Both the position numbers and the translations under genes were made by a program. The notes below the pieces were generated by a model. It saw only the letters and a list, made by a program, of their open reading frames with translations. It was not told where the DNA came from and did no database searches. From NCBI RefSeq assembly GCF_001428075.1, contig NZ_LMSI01000001.1, positions 225,512 through 289,511 on the forward strand: DNA of 64,000 nt. Direction: 5' to 3'. Origin of the DNA: Arthrobacter sp. Soil764. Lineage in GTDB: Bacteria > Actinomycetota > Actinomycetes > Actinomycetales > Micrococcaceae. Below are positions 52,948-61,181 of this stretch, piece by piece. The stretch's first letter is position 1. Each line of letters starts with the position of its first letter.

Positions 52948-53829
52948 ATGACCAACAGCGACGACGTCCGGAAGTTCCTGACCTCCCGGCGTTCCCGGCT
53001 CACGCCCGAGGAGGCCGGGCTGCCCGCGTACGGCGGCAACCGGCGGGTGGCCGGCCTGCGCCGGGAGGAGGTGGCCATGCTCGCCGGGATGAGCGTCGAC
53101 TACTACATCCGGCTGGAGCGCGGGAACCTGTCCGGCGCTTCGGACAGCGTCCTGGAGGCGCTGGCCCGCGCCTTGCAGTTGGACGACGCCGAGACGGCCC
53201 ACCTTTTCGATCTGGCCCGTGCATCCACCGCCGCGCCGCGGGTGCGGCGGAGGCGGAGCCCGCAGGCGGTCCGGCCCAGCGTGCAGCGGGTGATCGATGC
53301 GATCACCGCGGCGCCGGCCTGGGTCCGCAACGACCGCGGCGACGTCCTGGCGTCCAATGAGCTGGGCCGGGCCCTCTACCTGGACATGATGGCCGACGGC
53401 GGGACCCCGCCCAACAGCGCACGCTTCACTTTCCTAAGCCCCAAGTCGCGGGAGTTTTTCGTCGACTGGGAGCGCGCGGCGGACGACATTGTTGCTGTTT
53501 TGCGGTCCACGGCCGGGAAGAACCCGTACGACAAGGACCTCTCGGACCTGATCGGCGAGCTCTCCACACGCAGCGAGGAATTCCGCACCCGCTGGGCGCG
53601 GCACGATGTGAAGTACCACCGCGCCGGCCGGAAACGGCTTCACCATTCGATCGTGGGGGACCTGGACCTGACCTATGAGGCGCTGGAGCTCCCCGCCGAT
53701 CCCGGGCTGCGGATCAACATCTACACGGCCGAGCCCGGCTCGCCGTCCGAGGACGCGCTGAAGGTCCTGGCCAGCTGGGCGGCCACGCAGGGCAGCATCA
53801 CCGAGGCCGCCGCCCAGAACATCAGCTAA
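52948..53829 (+). CDS. Helix-turn-helix regulator, MmyB-like ligand-binding domain
   Basis: The 293-residue protein has an N-terminal XRE helix-turn-helix (RREEVAMLAGMSVDYYIRLERG) and a C-terminal MmyB-like domain (PAWVRNDRGDVLASNELGRALYLDM ... LTYEALELPADPGLRINIYTAEPGSPSEDALKVLASWA) that probably binds a lipid-like ligand. Genes of this type usually sit divergent from oxidoreductases that they repress, as here. Confidence 0.9.
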   Translation: MTNSDDVRKFLTSRRSRLTPEEAGLPAYGGNRRVAGLRREEVAMLAGMSVDYYIRLERGNLSGASDSVLEALARALQLDDAETAHLFDLARASTAAPRVRRRRSPQAVRPSVQRVIDAITAAPAWVRNDRGDVLASNELGRALYLDMMADGGTPPNSARFTFLSPKSREFFVDWERAADDIVAVLRSTAGKNPYDKDLSDLIGELSTRSEEFRTRWARHDVKYHRAGRKRLHHSIVGDLDLTYEALELPADPGLRINIYTAEPGSPSEDALKVLASWAATQGSITEAAAQNIS

Positions 53830-53848
53830 GCCAGCCCCAATGCAGCAG

Positions 53849-54313
53849 CTACATCCGGCCGGAAGCCAGGTCTGCATCCACGTTCGGATCCGTGCTGCTG
53901 CTTTCCTGGGAAGTGAGTGACGGCGGCGGCTCTTTCTTTGACGCCTGCATGGAGCGCCACACCGCTGCCCCGCCTGCCAGGGCCATGAGCGCGCCGATCC
54001 ACCACAACATCCTGCCCGCCCGCCGGGGAGCCTGGGCCGGGGCAGCTTTCGGTCCCACCCGCCTCAACCGTTCCTGGACCCGGGGAGTATAGGTTTCCAC
54101 GCCGCCGGCAAGCTCGTCCGCCAGGCGGCGCAGGAGCACCTGAAGGCGCGGGGAAGCGGTCTCAATGCCGGTATCCAGTCCTGCCACCGCTCTCTGGACC
54201 GCAGCCTGTACGCCGGGGGTGGCCCATTCCCTGCCCCTGGCCAGCTGATGCATGAGGTTCTCGGAAAGACGGTGGGCGTGCTCGGTCTCGGTGAGTGGTT
54301 CTGCTGTGCGCAT
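53849..54313 (-). CDS. Membrane-anchored hypothetical protein, YtxH-like
   Basis: The 154-residue protein has a mainly helical N-terminal region with repeated SPRLQVLLRRL and TPRVQERLRRV segments, a membrane segment (MLWWIGALMALAGGAAVW) and a short polar tail. No domain is firmly recognised. ATG 54313 has an AAAGGAG site. Confidence 0.72.
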   Translation of the reverse strand: MRTAEPLTETEHAHRLSENLMHQLARGREWATPGVQAAVQRAVAGLDTGIETASPRLQVLLRRLADELAGGVETYTPRVQERLRRVGPKAAPAQAPRRAGRMLWWIGALMALAGGAAVWRSMQASKKEPPPSLTSQESSSTDPNVDADLASGRM

Positions 54314-54591
54314 GGATGTCTCCTTTGAGCGATGGATGACCACAGCGTACGGCCTGCACAAACGTGGAGAAAGGGTCTTTTGGAACTAGGAAGTCAGCGG
54401 CCGCGCGGAACCGGCTGCGGCTGCATAAAGGGCAGGGGGTGGAGAGCTGGCGGCGGCTGGGGGTAGGCGTTCACGGTCTCAGGAGAACACCTTCGCCGCC
54501 ACCTCTCGTGACGAGCCTACGGTCTGCACCTGCCCCGCCGCCCCCGTATTGAGTACGCGTTTCTCAGAGCCCGGATACCCGCCCCTAACGT

Positions 54592-57219
54592 CTAGGACCG
54601 CTGCGCAGCCGCCGGTTCAACAGTGGCCCGCGAAAACGGCCGCCGCTTCAGCCACCGTTCCGCCAGGCCCATGACCCGGGTGGCCGCAGCCCAGTAGAGG
54701 ACGCCGCAGGCCAGGGATGCCAGCACGGCCAGGCCCTTGTCCAAGGGGTTGTCGGAATCAAACAGCGGGTACACCAGCCAGTGCGTGACGTAGATGTACA
54801 GCGACGCGCTCGCCAGCAGCGCCGTGACCCGGTGAAGCCCGCGCGGCACCCGCAGCGTGGGCAGCCACAGCAGGATGAGGCACCCCGCAAGGATGGTGCC
54901 GCTGCGGTACGGATTGTCGAAGGACGCCGGCACCGCCAGGATGGCAAGAACCGTCACGGCCCACCTCTGCCACAAGGTGCGGGAGGTGGCGGCCGCCCAC
55001 CCCAGCCCGAACAGCCACAGCACCGGTCCCTGGCCCGGATAACGGCTCTCCACCAGGCCAAAGAGCAGGGGCAGGTCCACGACCACCAGGGCCATGCCGA
55101 ACGCCCATGGCCAGCGCCGCACCAGCCGGTCAACGGCCGGTACCGCCAGCACCAGGGCCAGCCCGGTCAGGATGTGGACCAGGACCTCCACGAACCAGAA
55201 CCGCGAGTAATCGCTCCACCCCTCCGGCCCCACCAGCGCGTTCAGCAGGAACACGTTGTGGAGCGCGTACTTGTCCGTCACGGCGAACGCGAGCGCAATC
55301 ACCGCAACGGAGGGCACCACGATCCGCGCAATGCTGCGCAGGTGCCGCCGGAACCGTTCCATGCGGTTCCCGGTCAGCTGGAAGCGGGCGAAGTTGTAGC
55401 CTGCCACCGCCATCAGCACGTGCGCGGTGCCCTGCCAGTGGAAGAACCCGATGTGCGTGGAGACGATCGCGATGATGGCCACCGCGCGCAGCACAATCCC
55501 CGTCTCCATCGGCGCGAAGAGCCGGCGGCGGACGCGGCGCGCCGGAGTGCCGGCACCGTCCCGGGACGGCGCAGCTTTCCCGGAAGGCTCGACGGCGGCA
55601 TCCGCCACGTGCGGCGCAGGCGTGAGTTCGCAGACCGGCATCAGGTGCCAGCCTTCGGGAATGTAACCGAGCGCGCGCTCCAGCCGGACGGACGCCGCCA
55701 CGTAGGACAGCGAGTCGCCGCCCAGGGACACGAACGAATCGGTTCCGGCGACGTCATCCACCTCCAGCACCTCGGCGAAGATGCGCCGCACGTCAGTGGA
55801 ACCTGCGTCCGGGACCTCGGCCGGTCCGCCGTCGTCCTCTTCTCCTGCACAGGCGAGGGCGGCGACCGCGGGATAGTCCGGCTTCCCGTTGCCCAGGCGG
55901 GGGATGGCCTCCACTGGGTAGAGTTCGACGGCGGCGCGGGGCAGGCCCAGGTCCTGGGCGAGGGTTTTGGCGATCAGGGCCAGGTCGTGGTCGCCTTCGA
56001 CGGCGGCCACCACGGCGTCATCGGAGCCTGCGGCGGCCGCGGCCACCCCGAGGTCCGCCAGCAGCCGCTCCACCTGGCCCAGATCCACGCGGAGCCCCAC
56101 GATCTTCACGAACCTGCTGCGCCTGCCCACAATTTCATAAAGCCCGTCAGGACCAACCCGGGCCAGGTCGCCCGTGCGGAGCTCGGTGACCATCCGCCCC
56201 AGGCTCAGGTCCTCCGGCCGATCGGCGTAGCCCAGCATCACGTTGGGCCCGGAATACACCAGCTCGGCGGCGTCCAGGCCGGGCACGGGCTCAAGCCGGA
56301 AGGACCCGCCCGGGATCGGCACGCCGATGGCCTGCGGATTCTGCAATGCCTGGTCCGGCGGCAGGTAGGCCATGCGGGCGGTGGCCTCGGTCTGCCCGTA
56401 CATGACGAACAGGTCCCACCCCTGGCGCCGGCCCTGTTCGGCGTAGGAGCGCACGCGGTCCGGGGCGAGCCGCCCGCCGGCCTGGGTGATGTACCGCAGG
56501 CTCGGCACGTCCATGTCCTGAAAGCCCACGCGGTCCAGGAGGTCGAAGGTGTAGGGCACTGCCGCGAAGGAGGTCACGTGTTCGGTGCGGACCAGGTCCC
56601 AGAAGCACGGGTCCACCACCGAGAGGTCCGTCAGCGCCAGGGACGCGCCGGCCAGGAGGTGGCTGTTGACCACGCTCATCCCGTAGCAGTAGGAGAGGGG
56701 GAGCGTGGTGGCCGCCTTGTCAGAGGGGCGCAGCTGCAGGTACTCGGCGATCGCGGCGGCGTTGGCCTGGATGCTGTCCGCGGAAAGGCGCACCAGTTTG
56801 GGCGACCCCGTGGATCCCGACGTGCTGAGCAGCAGCGCGAGTTCCGGGTGGAGTTCGTGGCGGGCCTGGTCACGCCGGACGTCCAGGACCGCTTCACTGC
56901 CCGACGCGCGGACAACCACGTCCGGCTCATAGGCCGCCAGCAGCGCGTCCCCGGCGGAGCCGCCGCCAGTGGGCAGGATCAGCAGCGGGTTCCCGGCGGA
57001 CAGGACAGCCAGGTAGGCCACCAGCGCCGGCAGCGTGTTCCCGGCCTCCAGCGCGACGAGCCGCCGGCCGGGCCCGAACGCGCGGGCCATGTCCTCCACC
57101 TGCCCCGCCAGTTCCCGGTAACTCAGGGACCGGCCCGGGGTGCTGACAGCCACGCGGTCGCCGAAGCGCGCCAGATCGGCGGCAAACGGAACTCCGGCGA
57201 GCTTTGTCTCTAACGTCAC
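54592..57219 (-). CDS. Adenylation–carrier–acyltransferase-3 membrane fusion
   Basis: This 875-residue protein joins three activities. An adenylation domain (about 1-455) has LLSTSGSTGSPKLVRLS, YGQTEATARM, RTGDLARVGPDG and the catalytic lysine in GNGKPDYP. A carrier domain (about 475-550) has the phosphopantetheine serine in SLGGDSLSYVA. An acyltransferase-3 domain (about 590-860) has about ten membrane segments and the R-x10-H motif (RAVAIIAIVSTH). It could activate an acid, hold it as a thioester and pass it across the membrane, as DltA/DltC/DltB do with separate proteins. GTG start; an iron box lies 12 bp upstream. The substrate is unknown. Confidence 0.9.
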   Translation of the reverse strand: MTLETKLAGVPFAADLARFGDRVAVSTPGRSLSYRELAGQVEDMARAFGPGRRLVALEAGNTLPALVAYLAVLSAGNPLLILPTGGGSAGDALLAAYEPDVVVRASGSEAVLDVRRDQARHELHPELALLLSTSGSTGSPKLVRLSADSIQANAAAIAEYLQLRPSDKAATTLPLSYCYGMSVVNSHLLAGASLALTDLSVVDPCFWDLVRTEHVTSFAAVPYTFDLLDRVGFQDMDVPSLRYITQAGGRLAPDRVRSYAEQGRRQGWDLFVMYGQTEATARMAYLPPDQALQNPQAIGVPIPGGSFRLEPVPGLDAAELVYSGPNVMLGYADRPEDLSLGRMVTELRTGDLARVGPDGLYEIVGRRSRFVKIVGLRVDLGQVERLLADLGVAAAAAGSDDAVVAAVEGDHDLALIAKTLAQDLGLPRAAVELYPVEAIPRLGNGKPDYPAVAALACAGEEDDGGPAEVPDAGSTDVRRIFAEVLEVDDVAGTDSFVSLGGDSLSYVAASVRLERALGYIPEGWHLMPVCELTPAPHVADAAVEPSGKAAPSRDGAGTPARRVRRRLFAPMETGIVLRAVAIIAIVSTHIGFFHWQGTAHVLMAVAGYNFARFQLTGNRMERFRRHLRSIARIVVPSVAVIALAFAVTDKYALHNVFLLNALVGPEGWSDYSRFWFVEVLVHILTGLALVLAVPAVDRLVRRWPWAFGMALVVVDLPLLFGLVESRYPGQGPVLWLFGLGWAAATSRTLWQRWAVTVLAILAVPASFDNPYRSGTILAGCLILLWLPTLRVPRGLHRVTALLASASLYIYVTHWLVYPLFDSDNPLDKGLAVLASLACGVLYWAAATRVMGLAERWLKRRPFSRATVEPAAAQRS

Positions 57220-57231
57220 CGGAGCACTTTA

Positions 57232-57250
57232 GAAGGTAAACCTAACCTAA
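57232..57250 (-). promoter_or_regulatory. DtxR/IdeR-like iron box
   Basis: Read on the minus strand, TTAGGTTAGGTTTACCTTC agrees with the DtxR/IdeR consensus TTAGGTTAGGCTAACCTAA at 15 of 19 positions, with a perfect left half. It ends 12 bp before the fusion gene start, where bound repressor would block transcription when iron is plentiful. Confidence 0.72.
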
Positions 57251-57280
57251 CTCAAATGGATGTATAGGCATCCTGGCACG

Positions 57281-57316
57281 AAAAAGGTGCGCCCCGTTCG
57301 CTGAGCGCACCCTTTT
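57281..57316. terminator. Intrinsic terminator-like hairpin
   Basis: AAAAAGGTGCGC and GCGCACCCTTTT form a 7-bp GC stem flanked by A and T runs, with a 12-nt loop. It could end transcripts on either strand, most usefully the secreted-protein gene at 57517. Confidence 0.7.
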
Positions 57317-57358
57317 CGATTCCCCTCGCACCGGATCCCCATCCGACTGCACTTATTG

Positions 57359-57370
57359 TAAGCATGCTTA
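57359..57370. promoter_or_regulatory. Palindrome TAAGCATGCTTA
   Basis: A perfect 12-bp palindrome, extended GTAAGCATGCTTAGTAAC, lies between the secreted-protein gene and the iron box. It resembles the site at 40888. No start codon is close enough to assign it. Confidence 0.4.
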
Positions 57371-57516
57371 GTAACGTGAATGCAAGCCCATCCGCTTTCC
57401 CTTTCCCAACAAGGCCAGCAACAACAGAGCGCAACGGCTTTCACAGGCGCTGCGCTCCGTAGTCGTTCAGGCAAAGGGTTTAGCCCCCTGCCCCGATGGA
57501 TTCTCCTAGGTCTGGA

Positions 57517-58035
57517 TCAGCGCACGGGCGGGGCTGCCGGATTGGTGTAGCTGAAGGAACCCGGGAGGCTGATGCTTGCATCCGAGGTGCTGTCCGTGAT
57601 GACCACGTTGCTGTACGTGACGCCCACGAAAGTCACATCCTGGCCTGGAGGGCAGCTGAAGCCGAGTTCCTGAGCGGTGGGCGGGGTCAGGGTTATGGTG
57701 CCGACGATGTTGCCGTTCTTGTCCGCCTCGAACGGCTCGGTCTTGCTGATCTCGGTCTTGAATGTGGACTTGTTCGATGCTGCGGGGTTCTTCCCGCCGT
57801 TGTTCACGCACTCGTACGTCGTCGCAGCGTTCGCTGTGGCCGTAACCGTCTCGACAGCGCCTGATGCCAGGCCGGTTTCCTTGAAATGGACTACGAGGCT
57901 GGAGCCCGACAGGGATGCGCCGGTAGCGTTTTTGATGAAGTGTGCGTTGCCGTTGGCCGCCTGTGACGGCGAAGCAAACAGCAGCAGCCCGGCGAGAACG
58001 GCTACCAGCAAGGTAAAGACTTTTTTGATTGACAT
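57517..58035 (-). CDS. Secreted hypothetical protein
   Basis: The 172-residue protein has a clear signal peptide (MSIKKVFTLLVAVLAGLLLFASPSQA) and a mature, Ser/Thr-rich, beta-strand-type domain with two cysteines (YECVNNGG and FSCPPGQD) that may form a disulfide. No family is recognised. It stands alone. Confidence 0.8.
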   Translation of the reverse strand: MSIKKVFTLLVAVLAGLLLFASPSQAANGNAHFIKNATGASLSGSSLVVHFKETGLASGAVETVTATANAATTYECVNNGGKNPAASNKSTFKTEISKTEPFEADKNGNIVGTITLTPPTAQELGFSCPPGQDVTFVGVTYSNVVITDSTSDASISLPGSFSYTNPAAPPVR

Positions 58036-58338
58036 TGGGGTAACTCTCTAAGCGAATAATGCACATTGAGATCCGCTCGCCCCAGCGCTTAAGCGGCACG
58101 CACACCATGCCGAGGCACGGCATGCTTCATGGAGAACCTCCAAGTTTCTCCGTACGCCCCCAAGAAAAACCGTACGTCCGGGCATGACAAAAAGACATAT
58201 TCGCCAATTGAATTAGGTAGACCGGACATTGTTAGGTAGGCCGTATTGCTGCGGGAGCCCCCGGGACACAGGTTGGGTAGGAAGCACGACGGCGGCCCGC
58301 GCCACAAGGAGCGGACCGCCGGGTGATGCAGGTGGAGG
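58036..58338. other. Intergenic with a short direct repeat
   Basis: No gene is seen. TTAGGTAGACCG (58213) and TTAGGTAGGCCG (58232) repeat at a 19-bp spacing, and CCGTACG occurs twice near 58150-58175. The stretch should contain the promoter of the secreted-protein gene. Confidence 0.5.
58291..58320 (-). terminator. Hairpin after the alcohol dehydrogenase gene
   Basis: GGCGGCCCGC and GCGGACCGCC form a 10-bp stem with one mismatch and a 10-nt loop, 19 bp past the dehydrogenase stop. No T-run is seen. Confidence 0.5.
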
Positions 58339-59550
58339 CTAAGCCGTGGTCAGCACGGTCTTGAGCCAGCCTTCCTCGCGCCGGTCGAAGTTCAGGTAGG
58401 CGTCCACCACGTCGCTAATGGGTTCGTGCTGGGTGATGAACCGGGTGGGGTCAAAGACGCCGGAGGCCACGAGGTCCACCAGGGGCGGCGTGACGGACCG
58501 GTGGTCGCAGTTGCCCATCCGGATGGTTAGGTTCTTGTTCATGGCCTGGCCGATCGGGTAGGTCGTCATGGTCGGGCTGTACACCCCAATAATTCCGATC
58601 CGCCCGTACTTCCGCACCGTCTCCACGCTCCACTGGGACACCTGTGACGGGGCGTTGCCCGGCACCCAGTTATCGCCCTGGACATTCGTCTTCGGGGCCA
58701 CCTCGGACACCTCCTGCGCGAACTGCTCCGCCTGCTCCTCGCCCTTGGCTGCCGCGGGCCCGGCCCAGGGGCGCTGCGCATCCACGCCCACGGCGTCAAT
58801 CACCGCGTCCACGCCGATGCCCAGCGTCGCTTCCTGCAGCGCCTCCACCGGGTCCTCGCTGTTGAAGTTGATGACGTCCGCGTTCTGGTCCAGCGCCTGC
58901 ACCAGCCGCGTCTCGATCCCGTCGATCGCGAACACCCGGGACGCCCCCTGCCGGAACGCCGACGCGATGGCCAGCTGCCCCACAATGCCTGCCCCATAGA
59001 CGGCCACGGTGTCACCGCGTTGGATGCCGGCCAGCTGCGCGCCGAACCATGCGGTGGGGAAGATGTCCGAGAGCAGGATGGCCTGTTCGTCGCTGACATT
59101 GTCCGGCAGCGATGTCAGGGTGTTCGACGCCCAAGGGATGCGCGCATACTCGGCCTGCAGGCCATTGATGGGCCCGGTGGTCTCGGGTCCGCCGAAGAAG
59201 CAGGTCCCCGCTTGCGGCCCGTTCGGGTTGGCGGTGTCGCACTGCGCCGTATGCCCGGCCCGGCACTGCCAGCACACGCCGCAGGACATGGTGGAGGACA
59301 CGATCACGCGGTCCCCGGGGGCGAACCGGCGCACGGCCTTGCCCACGGCGGTAACCTCGCCCACGGCCTCGTGCCCCAGGATGGTGCCTTCCTTCATGCC
59401 GGACATCGTGCCGCGGATGAAGTGCAGGTCCGTGCCGCAGATGGCGCTGCGGGTGATGCGGACAATCGCGTCGTTCGGGTCCAGGATGGCCGGGTCATCA
59501 ACGGTGTCCAGGCGGATATCGCCTTCACCGTGCCATACGAGAGCTTTCAT
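58339..59550 (-). CDS. Zinc-dependent alcohol dehydrogenase (formaldehyde dehydrogenase-like)
   Basis: The 403-residue medium-chain dehydrogenase has the catalytic zinc ligands in CGTDLHF and GHEAVGEV, the structural zinc lobe CGVCWQCRAGHTAQC, and the NAD motif VAVYGAGIVGQLAIASA. A long insert after DAVGVDAQRPW is characteristic of glutathione-independent formaldehyde dehydrogenase-like proteins. A strong AAGGAG site precedes the ATG. The upstream region has an AT-rich promoter with AGTAAGCCTACT near 59630. Confidence 0.92.
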   Translation of the reverse strand: MKALVWHGEGDIRLDTVDDPAILDPNDAIVRITRSAICGTDLHFIRGTMSGMKEGTILGHEAVGEVTAVGKAVRRFAPGDRVIVSSTMSCGVCWQCRAGHTAQCDTANPNGPQAGTCFFGGPETTGPINGLQAEYARIPWASNTLTSLPDNVSDEQAILLSDIFPTAWFGAQLAGIQRGDTVAVYGAGIVGQLAIASAFRQGASRVFAIDGIETRLVQALDQNADVINFNSEDPVEALQEATLGIGVDAVIDAVGVDAQRPWAGPAAAKGEEQAEQFAQEVSEVAPKTNVQGDNWVPGNAPSQVSQWSVETVRKYGRIGIIGVYSPTMTTYPIGQAMNKNLTIRMGNCDHRSVTPPLVDLVASGVFDPTRFITQHEPISDVVDAYLNFDRREEGWLKTVLTTA

Positions 59551-59772
59551 GATGGGACTCCTTTACGGTTTCACGCCGCCGGTTGGGGTTCTGGTCATCA
59601 GGCACAGGAGGTGCCCAGCTGCAAGATAGTAAGCCTACTGCCTATTTTGCAGCGGGGCGAGGGTTTGCGGGGAGTTCACGACGGCGGCTGGGTCCCGGTG
59701 GTGAAAGCTGAGGTTCTGGTCCACGTGCAACTCTGTCGTGGTTTCGCCGGGCGCGGGCGGCACAGTGAGGAG

Positions 59773-60405
59773 TTACGGATGTTCCACCCAGCAAGCCAGA
59801 ATGGTGGTGGAAAGCTGGTAGGCGAGTGCGTTGCGAGTGATGCCGTCCGGCCCCAACGTGGCCGGGAGGCGTGACGCGTCTACGTGCAGCACGAAGCTGT
59901 CTTTTTGGAAAACGGCGGATCCGTCGGCGGTTTCATAGGCTGGAAAACCGAGGTTCGCGAGGCCTTCGATGGGTGACGCTTCCTTTGCGAGGGCCTGCAT
60001 GGCGGTGAAGTATTTGAGTGCTGACGCCTTGTCCGCTGCCTCCTGTACGGAGATGACCAGCGCTCCCTCGGCCAGGTGGTAGGTGCAGGTGAAGGTGCTG
60101 TCCGCCCAGGCATCGACCGTGTGCGGGTCGGAGTTCAGCTTCAGGATGGACCGCAGCCTCTCCTTCGGCTGGTCTCCGCAGACCATCAGGGCGGCGGAAC
60201 TCGGCCCCGCCGCCGTCGAGCCAGCGGATGCGGATCCCTGGCCATGATGCCCGCCGCCTGCGTGACCGGGTGCCGATGTTGCGGCAGGCGGGGCTGGCGT
60301 CGAAACATCCAACGGTGCGGTCACCGATCCTGCGGCTGCAGCGCATCCCGCAAGCAGCAGGGACGTGATGCCAATTGCGGCCAAAGTGCTTTTTCGGTTC
60401 TTCAT
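59773..60405 (-). CDS. Lipoprotein of unknown function
   Basis: The 210-residue protein has a lipoprotein signal (LAAIGITSLLLAGC), a Gly/His/Ser-rich linker (GHAGGGHHGQG) and a soluble domain of about 140 residues with CGDQPKERL and FTCTYHL cysteines. The domain is not recognised by name. It lies 54 bp downstream of the sortase gene. Confidence 0.8.
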   Translation of the reverse strand: MKNRKSTLAAIGITSLLLAGCAAAAGSVTAPLDVSTPAPPAATSAPGHAGGGHHGQGSASAGSTAAGPSSAALMVCGDQPKERLRSILKLNSDPHTVDAWADSTFTCTYHLAEGALVISVQEAADKASALKYFTAMQALAKEASPIEGLANLGFPAYETADGSAVFQKDSFVLHVDASRLPATLGPDGITRNALAYQLSTTILACWVEHP

Positions 60406-60459
60406 GTCCAGTCCATTCGCACCACTGCCCGCTCCCGGAAGGAGCAGCAGTTTCGGTTG

Positions 60460-61158
60460 TCAGGCCTTGAGCTTGGCGTAGATGACGTAGTTGTCGTCGA
60501 AGAGCCCGGTGGCGGGGTCGTAGCCGTCGCAGGTGATGAGCCGGAGTTCCGCTCCGGCCGTGTTGCCGTACACCTCAAGGGTGGGAAATTCGTTTTTGGA
60601 ATAGAGGGCGCCGCGCTCAACCGTGAACACGGCGATGCTGCCGTCGGTTCGCGAAACGGTGATCTCGGCACCGGGGCTGAGCTTGCGGAGGTCCGCGAAT
60701 ACACCCCTGTGGCCCCCGAGGGCGTTGACGTGGCCCAGCATCACTGAGGGGCCGCGTTCACCGGGGGTCGGGGAGCCGCTGTACCAGCTGGCCGGAGCGC
60801 CGTTGCCGATGTCCTCAGGCACTTTGAGTGAGCCGTTGTCCTCCAGTCCCAGGTGAAGAAGGTCCGTCCGGACCCCGATCGAGTCAATGCTCAGGGTCAC
60901 GGGAGTCGAAGCGCCAAGCACGGCCTGGGGCTGCGGCGTAGACGGAACTGCTACTGCTGCAGCAGGCGGCGCCGGGGGCTCAGCCGAAGGCGTGGCCGGG
61001 GCGGAAGCCAGCGGTGAGGCGGAGGCTGAAGGGGAAGGTCCGTCGTCGGGCGTTGTAGCCTGCCCTGCGGCGCAACCGGCAAGGGAAAGCGCGAGCAGAA
61101 CCCCGGCCACCGTGGAGGCCCCGAGACCTCCGCGGCGGCCGGGATTCCTGGATGTCAC
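60460..61158 (-). CDS. Class F-like sortase
   Basis: The 232-residue protein has a lipobox-like leader (VLLALSLAGCAAG), a Pro/Ala/Ser linker and a sortase beta-barrel with the catalytic histidine in MLGHVNALGGHRGVFADL and cysteine in LRLITCDGYD. It joins sorting-signal proteins to the envelope. The next gene upstream encodes a surface protein with an LPxTG-like tail, its likely substrate. Confidence 0.9.
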   Translation of the reverse strand: MTSRNPGRRGGLGASTVAGVLLALSLAGCAAGQATTPDDGPSPSASASPLASAPATPSAEPPAPPAAAVAVPSTPQPQAVLGASTPVTLSIDSIGVRTDLLHLGLEDNGSLKVPEDIGNGAPASWYSGSPTPGERGPSVMLGHVNALGGHRGVFADLRKLSPGAEITVSRTDGSIAVFTVERGALYSKNEFPTLEVYGNTAGAELRLITCDGYDPATGLFDDNYVIYAKLKA

Positions 61159-61181
61159 AGAATTATCCGTTCAGCTCTGGC

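Noticed and set aside
54781..57213. Very long plus-strand frame (810 codons) opposite the adenylation/acyltransferase gene
   Set aside because: It is an antisense shadow typical of high-GC DNA; the minus strand has all catalytic motifs and this one has none.
57247..57474. 75-codon minus-strand frame between the fusion gene and the secreted-protein gene
   Set aside because: It would cover the terminator hairpin and palindrome, has a Cys/Trp/Arg-rich odd composition and no ribosome site.
58213..58243. Second iron box candidate (TTAGGTAG)
   Set aside because: Only the left half resembles the DtxR/IdeR consensus; the right half lacks CTAACCTAA similarity.
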